From positions 1 to 64,000 of the forward strand of contig JBDTDV010000016.1 in assembly GCA_039922875.1 (NCBI GenBank): DNA of 64,000 bases, read 5' to 3'. Position numbers and translations under genes: made by a program. This document shows, piece after piece, positions 15,859 through 24,356 of this stretch. Under the pieces are notes generated by a model. The model saw only the letters and a program-made list of their open reading frames with translations, was not told the DNA's origin and made no database searches. This DNA is from JBDTDV01 sp039922875. Its GTDB lineage: Bacteria; Actinomycetota; Actinomycetes; Actinomycetales; Microbacteriaceae. Each line of letters starts with the position of its first letter. The first letter of the stretch is position 1.

Positions 15859-18438
15859 ATGACGCGTAATGACGTGGACGGCTGGGTGCGAGTTCGCGGT
15901 GCCCGGGAGCACAACCTCAAGGATGTCGATATCGACATTCCTCGAGATTCCTTCGTTGTGTTCACCGGAATCTCGGGCTCAGGAAAGTCTTCCCTCGCGT
16001 TCGGCACCCTCTATGCAGAGGCGCAGCGGCGCTATTTTGAATCAGTCGCGCCGTACGCGAGGCGACTGCTCAACCAGGTCGGCGCGCCGGACATGGATGA
16101 AATCACCGGGCTGCCTCCTGCCGTCGCATTGCAACAGCGCCGCGGAGCGCCGAGTTCACGCTCGACCGTCGGCACGATCACCACGCTGTCGAACCTGCTT
16201 CGCATGCTCTACTCCCGCGCCGGCACCTATCCGCCGGGCGCCGCACACCTGGCTGCAGAGGCGTTCTCGCCGAATACGGCGGCAGGGGCGTGCGAACGCT
16301 GCCACGGCCTCGGGGTGGTGCACGATGTCACCGAGGACCTCCTGGTGCCAGACCGGGAACTCAGCATCCGGCAGGGTGCGATCGCCGCGTGGCCCGGCGC
16401 CTGGCAGGGCGCGAATCTGCGCAGCATCGTAAATGGCCTGGGAATCAACCTCGATACCCCTTGGCGGGCGCTGCCTCGCGCAGATCGCGACTGGCTGCTG
16501 TACACCGACGAGCAACCGTCGGTGCTGATCAAACCCGAACCCGGTCGCATCGACAACGGCTACTACGGAAAATTCTGGAGCGCGCGCAACCATGTCATGC
16601 ACGTGCTTTCACAGTCGCAGAGTGCGCGGATGCGCGAGCGCGCGCTGCGATTCGTGCAGAGCATCTCCTGCCCCGACTGCGGCGGCAGCGGCCTGCGCCC
16701 CGAGGCGCGTGCCGTCAGGTTCGCCGGGCGAACGATCGCCGAGATGAATGCCGTGCCGCTTGCGGATCTCGCCGCCGCGTTGCGGACGAGCGTCGGCGTG
16801 GGCGCGGCAGCCTCGCCGGAGGAAGGCAACGAAGCCGCCAGCCGGATCGCTGCCGACCTGACGAGCAGGGTTGAGGAATTGCGCGGCCTTGGGCTGGGCT
16901 ACCTCAGCCTCGGCCGGAGTTCGACGACTCTTTCCTCCGGAGAATCGCAGAGGTTGCGTATCGCGACCCAATTGCGCTCGGGGCTCTTCGGGGTCGTATA
17001 CGTTCTTGACGAACCCTCCGCTGGGCTGCATCCTGCCGATGCGCAGCCGCTTCTGGACGTGCTGGAGCGCCTCAAGGCGTCCGGGAACTCTCTGTTCGTT
17101 GTCGAACACGATCTTGACGTCGTTCGCCGGGCCGACTGGGTTGTCGACATCGGGCCGGGCGCAGGGGAGGGAGGCGGCCACGTCGTCTACTCCGGCCCCG
17201 TCGATGGGCTGCGCACGGCCGCGGAATCGGTCACCGCCCAATATCTGTTTCCGAGCTCGGCGACTGCCGATCGAGAAGTCCGAATCCCCACCGGGTGGTT
17301 GCGTCTCAGCGGGGTCAGCCGCCACAATCTTCATGAGCTGTCTGTTGAGTTCCCACTGGGTGTGATGACAGCGGTCACCGGCGTCTCCGGCTCGGGAAAG
17401 TCGACCCTGGTGACCCAGGTGCTCGCCAATGTGGTGCGCGGTCATCTTGGCGCCGAGCCCGCCGGCCCTGACGAATCGGTGCTCGAGGTCGACGTGGCTG
17501 GTGTATCCGGTGTGGAATCCATCGATCGACTGGTGGTGGTCGATCAACGCCCGATCGGCCGCACCCCGCGCTCCAACCTCGCCACCTACACGGGCATGTT
17601 CGATGTGGTGCGCAAGATCTTCGCTGCAACAGATGAGGCGAGGGCCCGCGGCTACAACGCCGGACGGTTCTCGTTCAACGTCGCGGGTGGCCGCTGCGAT
17701 CAGTGTCAGGGCGAAGGGTTTGTCTCAGTCGAATTGATGTTCCTGCCGGGCACATACACGCCCTGCCGCACCTGTCACGGAGCACGATACAACGCAGAGA
17801 CGCTTGAGGTGACTTATCGCGGCGAGTCCATCGCAGATGTTCTGGCGATGACCGTCGACGCGGCGGCGGTGTTCTTCGCTGATGTGCCGGCGGCATCTCG
17901 GAGTCTGGAGACCCTTCGCGACGTCGGGCTCGGCTACCTCAAGCTGGGCCAGCCCGCGACCGAGCTCAGCGGGGGTGAGGCACAGCGGATCAAGCTGGCG
18001 ACAGAGTTGCAAAGGGCCCGCCGCGGGCATGCACTCTACCTGCTTGATGAGCCGACCGCGGGACTGCACCCGGCGGACATCCGACTACTCCTCGACCAGC
18101 TGCAACGACTCGTGGATGCCGGCAATACGGTGGTTCTGGTGGAGCACGACCTGGCTGCGATCACTGATTCGGACTGGGTCATCGATCTGGGACCGGGCGG
18201 CGGCGACGCCGGCGGCACGGTGATCGCGACGGGCGCTCCAAAACTCATCGCGGAGGGCGCGGGCGCCACCGCGATACATCTCGCAGCACGGCTCGCGAGG
18301 CAAGGGGTCCACCGGCAGGCTGTCTCGGAATCGGAATCGGAATCGGAATCGGAATCGCCTCGATCCGAGGCAGTAGTACCGCGGCGGGCAGCGCGAACTG
18401 GCCGGACGTCGGCGCGGATCGATAGAATTCGGTTATGA
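15859..18438 (+). CDS. UvrA-like ABC ATPase (short form)
   Basis: 859 residues with two ABC ATPase halves. Walker A motifs are GISGSGKSS (K43) and GVSGSGKST; signature sequences LSSGESQRLRIATQLRSG and LSGGEAQRIKLATELQRA; zinc-finger Cys pairs CERCHGLG and CDQCQGEG with later CRTCHG. Housekeeping UvrA has about 950 residues; this shorter form matches UvrA-like proteins often linked to resistance to DNA-binding drugs rather than general excision repair. The last 50 residues are an extra tail with a (TCGGAA)5 repeat coding SESESESESE, then an Arg-rich end. The stop overlaps the next gene (ATGA). Confidence 0.88.
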   Translation: MTRNDVDGWVRVRGAREHNLKDVDIDIPRDSFVVFTGISGSGKSSLAFGTLYAEAQRRYFESVAPYARRLLNQVGAPDMDEITGLPPAVALQQRRGAPSSRSTVGTITTLSNLLRMLYSRAGTYPPGAAHLAAEAFSPNTAAGACERCHGLGVVHDVTEDLLVPDRELSIRQGAIAAWPGAWQGANLRSIVNGLGINLDTPWRALPRADRDWLLYTDEQPSVLIKPEPGRIDNGYYGKFWSARNHVMHVLSQSQSARMRERALRFVQSISCPDCGGSGLRPEARAVRFAGRTIAEMNAVPLADLAAALRTSVGVGAAASPEEGNEAASRIAADLTSRVEELRGLGLGYLSLGRSSTTLSSGESQRLRIATQLRSGLFGVVYVLDEPSAGLHPADAQPLLDVLERLKASGNSLFVVEHDLDVVRRADWVVDIGPGAGEGGGHVVYSGPVDGLRTAAESVTAQYLFPSSATADREVRIPTGWLRLSGVSRHNLHELSVEFPLGVMTAVTGVSGSGKSTLVTQVLANVVRGHLGAEPAGPDESVLEVDVAGVSGVESIDRLVVVDQRPIGRTPRSNLATYTGMFDVVRKIFAATDEARARGYNAGRFSFNVAGGRCDQCQGEGFVSVELMFLPGTYTPCRTCHGARYNAETLEVTYRGESIADVLAMTVDAAAVFFADVPAASRSLETLRDVGLGYLKLGQPATELSGGEAQRIKLATELQRARRGHALYLLDEPTAGLHPADIRLLLDQLQRLVDAGNTVVLVEHDLAAITDSDWVIDLGPGGGDAGGTVIATGAPKLIAEGAGATAIHLAARLARQGVHRQAVSESESESESESPRSEAVVPRRAARTGRTSARIDRIRL
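18325..18354 (+). repeat. (TCGGAA)5 hexanucleotide repeat inside the UvrA-like gene
   Basis: Five perfect copies of TCGGAA encode alternating Ser-Glu in the C-terminal tail of the UvrA-like protein. Because the unit is six bases, gain or loss of copies keeps the frame and only changes tail length. Confidence 0.95.
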
Positions 18439-18902
18439 GCGCCCGAAATTTCTCTGAATCGATTGTCGTTTCTCGGCCGGCAGAGGAGCTTTATGCCATG
18501 GTCTCGGATGTGACGCGGATGGGCCAGTGGAGCCCGGTATGTACCGGCGGCTGGTGGGACGACGATACCCGCGGCGTCGGTGCCTGGTTCACCGGTCGCA
18601 ACCAGACGCCGGCGAGGACCTGGGAGACCCGATCCCAGGTGGTCGCCGATAATGCCGGACGCGAGTTTGCATTCGTTGTCGGTGGCGACCGCACCCGGTG
18701 GGGCTATACCTTCACCCCGGTTGCCGAGGGCACCGAGCTGACCGAGTCGTGGGAGGTGCTGCCCGGCGGCGAAGTGTATTTCGCCGAGCGATACGGCCCG
18801 AGTGCTCAAGCCGAGCTCGACCAGCGTTTCGATAACGCGCGCAACGGGATTCACACCACACTCACCGCGATCAAGGAAGCAGCGGAGGGTGGCGCGCGAT
18901 GA
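18435..18902 (+). CDS. SRPBCC family protein (polyketide cyclase/dehydrase type)
   Basis: 155 residues. MSARNFSESIVVSRPAEELY and the SDVTRMGQWSPVCTGGWWDD loop, followed by antiparallel strands and a long C-terminal helix (AQAELDQRFDNARNGIHTTLTAIKE), give the START/Bet v1-like helix-grip fold that binds hydrophobic ligands. It overlaps both neighbours by ATGA, so it is translated with the UvrA-like protein and with the small protein at 18899. That coupling suggests a ligand-binding partner in a drug-tolerance unit, which is inference. Confidence 0.85.
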   Translation: MSARNFSESIVVSRPAEELYAMVSDVTRMGQWSPVCTGGWWDDDTRGVGAWFTGRNQTPARTWETRSQVVADNAGREFAFVVGGDRTRWGYTFTPVAEGTELTESWEVLPGGEVYFAERYGPSAQAELDQRFDNARNGIHTTLTAIKEAAEGGAR

Positions 18903-19276
18903 CGGAACCGGTGGCACTGGGCGCAGCGACGCAGCGGATGCGGGCGGCGTTATCTCCGGTGCTCGCGGTCGGACCGGATTTCCTCGCCGGTCGACGTGAT
19001 GCAGAAGAGATGGCCAACACCATGCTGCGCGCGGTGCGGGAATACGCCGAGGGCGAGCAGGCGCTTCAACACGCAGCCGAGCGGACGGACGAGGATTCTG
19101 CCCCGGCCTCGGCGCCGGCCTCGGCGAGCACGGCGGCCGGGCAGCTTCACGCCGCGCTGGTTGAGATCTACACCTGCGGATCGGGCTATCTGGCCGACCG
19201 CTGCGACGCCGACTGCGTGGCCCGAACCATGACGACCATCATGGGCGAATTCGGCGACCTGGCGCCGGAGCGCTAG
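18899..19276 (+). CDS. Hypothetical protein with two repeated units
   Basis: 125 residues, unrecognised. The chain contains an internal repeat: unit 1 (about 20-50) VLAVGPDFLAGRRDAEEMAN TM-type helix ending LRAVREY, and unit 2 (about 88-118) EIYTCGSGYLADRCDADCVA-type helix ending TTIMGEF. Between them is an Ala/Ser/Pro linker. Unit 2 has three Cys and could bind a metal; unit 1 has none. Start overlaps the SRPBCC gene (ATGA), so it is the third member of the UvrA-like operon. Confidence 0.65.
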   Translation: MTEPVALGAATQRMRAALSPVLAVGPDFLAGRRDAEEMANTMLRAVREYAEGEQALQHAAERTDEDSAPASAPASASTAAGQLHAALVEIYTCGSGYLADRCDADCVARTMTTIMGEFGDLAPER

Positions 19277-19339
19277 TCAGCGCGCACGCCGAAGATTCTC
19301 CGCGGAACCGGGCGGATCGCCGTGCGCTAGCGTGCAACC

Positions 19340-19379
19340 GATCCGTCTAGCGCTCAGCTGATCCGTTCGGCGCTCAGCC
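19340..19379. repeat. Imperfect 20-bp tandem duplication at a gene end
   Basis: Two adjacent 20-mers (19340-19359 and 19360-19379) agree at 16 of 20 positions (GATCCGT..GCGCTCAGC pattern). The right copy is the end of the minus-strand methyltransferase gene, whose stop codon is at 19354-19356; the left copy lies across and beyond the stop. It resembles the duplications at 12707 and 44142 but is older by divergence. Confidence 0.8.
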
Positions 19380-20142
19380 GGGCCTGAGCGAAATGGAACT
19401 CACACGGTGACCCCGATACTCGGGCATAACGGTCCGTCACGTCATGCACAAAGCCGGCACGGCGGTCTTCGGGAAGCCGATCGGTCCAGACGCTCATGCC
19501 TGCCACGCACCATCGCTCGAAATGCGCCGCCGTTGGAAAGGTGAAGACTTCGTCCCAGGAGGAAATCGTCACGCTCTGGTAGCCGGCGCCGCCCGCGAAT
19601 GTCCGCAACTGGGACGCGGTCGGATGAACATACGGATGGAATCCGTCATCGAAGTATCCTCGCCAGTCGGGTTCTTCGCTCAGTCGCGCGGCCACATCCT
19701 CCACAGAGTCGGCGTCGGACGCCGCCACCAGCTGGCACGTGAGAAGGGAGCCGGGCGCCCCGGCGGCGAACAATCGCGCAAACGCTGCTTCGAGGTCGAG
19801 GACCCAGTGCAGGGTGTTCAGCGACAAGACGAGGTCGAATCGCGCGGCGAATTCCATCGTGACGACATCCGCCTCGGCGAAACGCAGGCGGTCTGTCGTG
19901 CGTTCAACCGCTCGAGCGATCATGGCGGGGGACGCGTCGACGCCGAGCACGTCCGCGCGTGATCGCTGGGCGATCTGCTCCGTCAGGAATCCGTCACCGC
20001 AGCCGACATCGAGGATGCTGGTGGGTCGCTCCAGCTCGAGCGAATCGACGAACGTAGCACCGACACCGCGCTGCAGGGCGGATACCCGCTCATACTCGAA
20101 TCCGTCCCATGACGATGATGGTTCCGCAGCCGACCCGGTCAT
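19354..20142 (-). CDS. Class I SAM-dependent methyltransferase (trans-aconitate-methyltransferase-like)
   Basis: 262 residues. The SAM-binding motif I is ILDVGCGDGFLTEQIA (about 43-58), followed by DVLGVDASPAMIA (motif II acidic residue) and DLVLSLNTLHWVLDLEAAF. The WVLD and the C-terminal region with EVFTFPTAAHFERWC resemble trans-aconitate 2-methyltransferase and related small-acid methyltransferases. The substrate cannot be read. Its 3' end is tandemly duplicated. Convergent with the UvrA-like operon. Confidence 0.85.
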   Translation of the reverse strand: MTGSAAEPSSSWDGFEYERVSALQRGVGATFVDSLELERPTSILDVGCGDGFLTEQIAQRSRADVLGVDASPAMIARAVERTTDRLRFAEADVVTMEFAARFDLVLSLNTLHWVLDLEAAFARLFAAGAPGSLLTCQLVAASDADSVEDVAARLSEEPDWRGYFDDGFHPYVHPTASQLRTFAGGAGYQSVTISSWDEVFTFPTAAHFERWCVAGMSVWTDRLPEDRRAGFVHDVTDRYARVSGSPCEFHFAQARLSAERIS

Positions 20143-20277
20143 TCGCTCACGGTATCACGCAGAAGAACTGCCGCAACGGGCTCGGCTACCGGCTTGCTGA
20201 GGATTTCTCGCGAGCCGACCGCACCCCTAGTAAACTCAAACAATCTACCTGTTCGGTTGATGTCGGATGGGACTATC

Positions 20278-21060
20278 ATGGCCACTTTTCGGGAACTTCA
20301 CTACTCCGAGACACCATTGTTGCTGCCCAATGCCTGGGACCTCGGCTCGGGCTTGGCCTTTGCGGCGGCGGGCTTTTCCGCTGTGGGCACCACCAGTTTT
20401 GGCGTTGCGGCCAGTGCCGGGTTGCCCGATGGCGCCCGGTCCAGCAAGGCGTCAACCACTGCGCTCGCGGCGCAGTTGTGCCGATTGCCCGTTCACGTCA
20501 CGACGGACATCGAGGACGGCTACAGCGACGACCCGTCCGAGGTTGCGGAATTTGTGGCCGAACTGGCCGCGCTGGGCGTGGCCGGGGTCAATCTGGAGGA
20601 CAGCAGGGACGGCCACCTGGTGGATTCGGCAATTTTGGCGGCAAAGGTGGTCGCCGTCAAACGACGCAGCCCGCAGCTGTTTGTCAATGCCAGGGTGGAC
20701 AATCTGTGGTTTGCCGAAGAGGCCACCGTTGATGCCGTCTTGCTTCGTGCCCGCACCTACGCCGACGCCGGTGCTGATGGGATCTTTGTTCCCGGACTCG
20801 CGGAGGCCGAAGATATCCGGAGTGTCAGTGCCGGGGTAGGGCTGCCCGTCAACGTGCTGGCCCATCCCACCTTGACCGTGGCCGAGCTCTGGGAGTTGGG
20901 GGTCAGGCGGGTGAGTTCTGGCTCGCTGCCGTACCGCGCAGCCGTTGATGCGGCCGTGAATGTTATGGATTCCCTGCGTGAGGGCACACCACTGCCCACA
21001 GCCACCTCCTACTGGGAGCTGCAGTCGCGGCTCGTAAAATTCGGTGAGGACAGCGCATGA
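20278..21060 (+). CDS. Isocitrate lyase/PEP mutase superfamily protein
   Basis: 260 residues from ATG 20278 with GGATGGGA upstream; ATG 20260 is an alternative. The barrel elements of the superfamily are visible: PLLLPNAWDLGSGLAFAAAG, GTTSFGVAAS with GLPDG, TTDIEDGYSDDPSE (metal-binding acids), GVNLEDSR, FVNARVDNLW and GADGIFVPG. The Cys-containing KKCGH of true isocitrate lyase is absent, so it is probably a carboxyphosphonoenolpyruvate/oxaloacetate-type C-C or C-P lyase. The stop overlaps the next gene (ATGA). Confidence 0.85.
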   Translation: MATFRELHYSETPLLLPNAWDLGSGLAFAAAGFSAVGTTSFGVAASAGLPDGARSSKASTTALAAQLCRLPVHVTTDIEDGYSDDPSEVAEFVAELAALGVAGVNLEDSRDGHLVDSAILAAKVVAVKRRSPQLFVNARVDNLWFAEEATVDAVLLRARTYADAGADGIFVPGLAEAEDIRSVSAGVGLPVNVLAHPTLTVAELWELGVRRVSSGSLPYRAAVDAAVNVMDSLREGTPLPTATSYWELQSRLVKFGEDSA

Positions 21061-21455
21061 CCGACAGCGACGGCTTCCTGGCTTGGGTGCGCTCCGCGCT
21101 ATACCGGGCAGAGTTAGCGTTGCACAACGGCGATTCTGCCCCGCGCCGGGCGCTCTGGTCGCGCAACGAGCCGGTGAGCCTCCTGGGTGCCTGGCGCAAC
21201 GCCTACGGACAGTGGGAAGTGGGGGAGGTCTTCACGATCCTCGAGAGGGCGTTCTCCGATTGCACGTCGTACGAGTTTGAACTACAGGCGTATGACGTAG
21301 CGGGTGAGATGGCTTACACCGTCGGTCTGGAACACACCTCGGTTTCGGTCGATGGCCAGCCGCGCAGTTACATTCTGCGGACCACCCAAGTGTATCGCCG
21401 TGAAGGTGGGGAGTGGAGGGTCGCCCATCGTCACGCCGACACCGTGGCCGAGTGA
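21057..21455 (+). CDS. NTF2-like (SnoaL/ketosteroid isomerase fold) protein
   Basis: 132 residues overlapping the preceding gene by ATGA. WVRSALYRAELALHNGDSAPRRALWSRNEPVSLLGAW is the helical lid with the first strand, and EFELQAYDVAGEMAYTVGLEHTS with RTTQVYRREGGEWRVAHRHAD the curved sheet of NTF2-like proteins. The HAD end and a buried Asp are typical of SnoaL-like_3 members. It probably binds or isomerises a small molecule handled by the upstream lyase, which is inference from the operon. Confidence 0.8.
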   Translation: MTDSDGFLAWVRSALYRAELALHNGDSAPRRALWSRNEPVSLLGAWRNAYGQWEVGEVFTILERAFSDCTSYEFELQAYDVAGEMAYTVGLEHTSVSVDGQPRSYILRTTQVYRREGGEWRVAHRHADTVAE

Positions 21456-21511
21456 CGCCGTCAGCTCGAGATCAAAGTGGATATGGTTGGAAAAACCAGT
21501 GTCGTGACATC

Positions 21512-21534
21512 CAGATTGATCAGAGCAGATTGAT
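21512..21534. repeat. Direct 9-bp repeat upstream of the ferredoxin reductase gene
   Basis: CAGATTGAT occurs at 21512-21520 and 21526-21534, a 14-base period, and the first copy runs into the palindrome TGATCA. The second copy ends ten bases before the ATG at 21544. It could be a regulator site or only a local duplication. Confidence 0.6.
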
Positions 21535-21543
21535 AGAGGCAGT

Positions 21544-22773
21544 ATGAGCACCCCCGGTAATGGCGTGGCCGATTCCGTTGTGATCGTCGGGGGAGGTTTG
21601 GCCGGGTTCAGCGCAGCAAAGGAGTTGCGCAAGCGCGGCTTTGACGGCTCGCTCACCATCGTTGACCCGAACCCGTTTCTGTATGACCGACCGCCGTTGA
21701 GCAAAGATTTTCTGATCGGGACATTTTCCGAGCAGGACATCGAGCTGGAGTCCGCGGAGTGGTTCCAGCAGAACCGGATTGAACTGCGTCAGGCCAGCGT
21801 CGAAAAGCTCAACGCCGACCGGGCATCCGTTTCGATCAGCTCGGGGCAGGAACTCGCGGCGGACGCGGTGCTCCTGGCCACCGGCGGCATCGCGCGGAAA
21901 CTGCCGATTCCCGGTGGCGATCTGCCGACCGTGTTGGAGCTGAGGAATCTGGCAGATGCCCGCCGTTTGATGGCGTGCCTGAAATCCGGGGACAGCCTGA
22001 TCATCGTTGGCGCCGGCCTGATCGGTGCGGAGGTGGCCTCGTCGGCGAGCTCTTGCGGGGTGATCGTGACGCTGATCGACCCGGTGGAGGTTCCGTTGGT
22101 ACCCGCCGTCGGGCCGGAGCTGGCCGTGCAGCTGCACGGCATGCACGCCGATCACGGCGTCACCGTTGTCACTGGGATGCCGTCAGAGATCCGGTTCGAC
22201 GGGTCGCGTCACGTCGTCGACCTCCAGGACGGGCGCAGCTTCTCGGCGGACAACGTGCTTGTCGGCATCGGCATCGTCGCCGATACCGGCCTCGCCACCG
22301 ACGCGGGCCTAGAAGTCGACAACGGCACGATCGTGAATTTGCGGCAACAGAGTTCCAACCCGGCGATCTTCGCCGCCGGGGATTCGTCCCGTTACCGGTC
22401 CGAATCCGGTGACCTGATCCGCCGGGCCGAGCATTGGGAGGCGGCAATCCGCTCCGGGGAGACTGCGGCAGCGTCGATCCTGGGACAGAGCCCCCAGGAG
22501 TACGGTGCGGGCTGGTTCTGGTCGGACCGGTACAAGGTGCACGTGGAGGGTGTCGGTGACATGAACGTTTCCGGGCGGACGATTCTGCGGGAACGCGATG
22601 GCAAGCCGTTCGCCGCGTTCCGGGTCAGCGACGCCGGCGTCCTAGTCGGCGCGGCATCCATCGATGGTGGGCTCACCATTCGCGCCGCGCGTCGAATCAT
22701 CGACCTGCGCAAGATGGTCGACGATGACAAGCTCGCGGATCCATCCATCGATTTGCGGAAACTCGCCCGCTAG
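21544..22773 (+). CDS. FAD-dependent ferredoxin/rubredoxin reductase-type oxidoreductase
   Basis: 409 residues, ATG preceded by AGAGG. IVGGGLAGFSAAKELRKRG binds FAD, YDRPPLSKDFL is the conserved ferredoxin-reductase loop, LLATGGIARKLPIPG and IIVGAGLIGAEVASSA are the second Rossmann element, and FAAGDSSR closes the FAD site. The C-terminal domain (about 325-405) with FWSDRYKVHVEGVGD matches reductases of Rieske dioxygenases and cytochrome P450 systems (rhodocoxin/HcaD type). No oxygenase or ferredoxin is next to it, so its partner is elsewhere. Confidence 0.87.
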   Translation: MSTPGNGVADSVVIVGGGLAGFSAAKELRKRGFDGSLTIVDPNPFLYDRPPLSKDFLIGTFSEQDIELESAEWFQQNRIELRQASVEKLNADRASVSISSGQELAADAVLLATGGIARKLPIPGGDLPTVLELRNLADARRLMACLKSGDSLIIVGAGLIGAEVASSASSCGVIVTLIDPVEVPLVPAVGPELAVQLHGMHADHGVTVVTGMPSEIRFDGSRHVVDLQDGRSFSADNVLVGIGIVADTGLATDAGLEVDNGTIVNLRQQSSNPAIFAAGDSSRYRSESGDLIRRAEHWEAAIRSGETAAASILGQSPQEYGAGWFWSDRYKVHVEGVGDMNVSGRTILRERDGKPFAAFRVSDAGVLVGAASIDGGLTIRAARRIIDLRKMVDDDKLADPSIDLRKLAR

Positions 22774-22793
22774 CCGCGGGCCCGGTAGCCTCC

Positions 22794-22931
22794 ATGGCGA
22801 GCGAGTATGACTGCGACCAGGCGTGGAAAAGATTCGACGCCGCTTCGGCAGCGTTCCGCCAGTACCAAGACCGGGCCGGCACGAGAAAGCTCCCGATCCT
22901 GCGGCTGACGCCACTGCCCGTGGCAAAGTGA
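22794..22931 (+). CDS. Candidate 45-residue small protein
   Basis: Between the ferredoxin reductase and the HhH-GPD gene, ATG 22794 to TGA 22929-22931 reads MASEYDCDQAWKRFDAASAA and ends ILRLTPLPVAK. Composition is balanced and helix-like, with codon choice like the neighbours, but no strong ribosome site is visible. Function unknown; it may be a real small gene or chance. Confidence 0.35.
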   Translation: MASEYDCDQAWKRFDAASAAFRQYQDRAGTRKLPILRLTPLPVAK

Positions 22932-22964
22932 TCCGTCGACGTGCAGAACTGAGAAGATAGCCGC

Positions 22965-23543
22965 ATGACGATCTACTTGACCGGCGAAGCGGCCGCGGAC
23001 GCCCTGCTTACCGACGACGACCTCGCCCTGCTGCTCGGCATGCTGCTGGACCAGCAGGTGACCATGGAGTCGGCCTTCGCAGGTCCGGCAAAGATCCGGG
23101 ACCGGATCGGCACCCTTGACGTCCGCGCGATTGCCGAGTATGAGCCTGAAGCCTTCGTCACGGTATTCAAGCAACCGCCTGCCGTGCACCGCTTTCCTGG
23201 TTCGATGGCCGCGCGGGTGCAGGCAGTGTGCGTCGTGCTCCGCGACACGTGGCACGGTGAGGCGAGCGCGGTCTGGAGCGAAGGTGATCCGGATGGCGCC
23301 GAGATCCTGCGCCGGCTGAAGACCCTGCCCGGTTTCGGCGAGCAGAAGGCGCGTATCTTCCTGGCTTTGCTCGGCAAGCAGCGCGGCCTCGCCGCGCCGG
23401 GTTGGCGCGAGGCATCCGCTCCGTATGGCGAGGCTGGCACGACGATCTCGGTCGCCGATATCGTCGATGCCGAGTCGTTGGCACGGGTGCGCGAGTCCAA
23501 GAAGGCGGCCAAGGCCGCAGCCAAGGCGGCCAAGGCAGGCTAG
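22965..23543 (+). CDS. HhH-GPD-type base excision DNA repair protein
   Basis: 192 residues. MTIYLTGEAAADALLTDDDLALLLGMLLDQQVTMESAF is the characteristic opening of the actinobacterial HhH-GPD family, followed by the helix-hairpin-helix LKTLPGFGEQKARIFLALLG. The usual GPD-type Asp region lies in the YGEAGTTISVADIVD part. A Lys/Ala-rich tail (KKAAKAAAKAAKAG) could bind DNA without sequence preference. Predicted DNA glycosylase acting on damaged bases; substrate not known. Stands alone. Confidence 0.85.
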   Translation: MTIYLTGEAAADALLTDDDLALLLGMLLDQQVTMESAFAGPAKIRDRIGTLDVRAIAEYEPEAFVTVFKQPPAVHRFPGSMAARVQAVCVVLRDTWHGEASAVWSEGDPDGAEILRRLKTLPGFGEQKARIFLALLGKQRGLAAPGWREASAPYGEAGTTISVADIVDAESLARVRESKKAAKAAAKAAKAG

Positions 23544-23652
23544 AAGTTCGGACCGGCATGGGTGGGTACTCGAGGCTGTGTGCGCCTGGACGCTCCGACG
23601 GCGAGCATCGGATACTCCCGAAATTTGAAGCCTGACATGGTTCACTACTTGG

Positions 23653-24297
23653 ATGACCACAATGCCGATGTTTCCGCTGGCGACGGTGCTATTTCCCGCG
23701 ATGCCGATGGCGTTGCGTGTCTTTGAGGACCGCTACCTGGTGATGTTGTCCCGGGTGCTGCAGCAGGAGACCGCCGAGTTCGGCATTGTGCTCATCGAGC
23801 GCGGTTGGGAAGCTGGCGGCGGCGAGCAGCGGTTCGGGGTCGGCACCGTTGCGCGGATCACCGAGATGGAGGCGGAAGGACACACGCTCGGGATCGTGGT
23901 GCGCGGCCAACGACGCATCGAGGTGACCAGGTGGCTGGACGATGACCCGCATCCGCGCGCGGAGGTGCAGGATCTGCCCGAACTTTCCTGGTCCGACGCG
24001 CTGCTACCGCTCCGGGAGGAAGCCGAGCGTGTGGTCCGGCGCACCTTGGCCATCGCCAGTGAGTTCACCCAACAGCGGTGGCCCACCGAGGTTGCACTAT
24101 CCGACGACCCGATCCGCGCTTTGTGGCAGTTGGCGGGGGTCGCCCCGATCACCGCGCTCGATCAGATCCGGCTGCTGCGCTGCGCGAGCGCGGAAGAGCT
24201 GCTTCGCGCACTCATCGAGGCGACGATGGGAGCCGCTGAAGTGTTGACCGCAGCCTGGGACGAGGACGAGTTCCCCGACCTGGACGGTCAGGAGTGA
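23653..24297 (+). CDS. Lon N-terminal (LON/PUA-like substrate-binding) domain protein
   Basis: 214 residues with no AAA or protease part, so only the substrate-binding domain. MPMFPLATVLFPAMPMALRVFEDRYLVMLSRVL is the Lon N-terminal opening, and FGVGTVARITEMEAEGHTLGIVVRGQRRIEV the second sheet; the C-terminal 90 residues are helical. Such stand-alone domains are common in actinobacteria; their job is unknown, perhaps protein-quality control. The ATG at 23653 has no clear ribosome site. Confidence 0.82.
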   Translation: MTTMPMFPLATVLFPAMPMALRVFEDRYLVMLSRVLQQETAEFGIVLIERGWEAGGGEQRFGVGTVARITEMEAEGHTLGIVVRGQRRIEVTRWLDDDPHPRAEVQDLPELSWSDALLPLREEAERVVRRTLAIASEFTQQRWPTEVALSDDPIRALWQLAGVAPITALDQIRLLRCASAEELLRALIEATMGAAEVLTAAWDEDEFPDLDGQE

Positions 24298-24356
24298 GCG
24301 GGCGGCGTGTCGTACTGAGCCCCTGATTACCCTCCAGCCGGCTGCGTACCGCTGGT

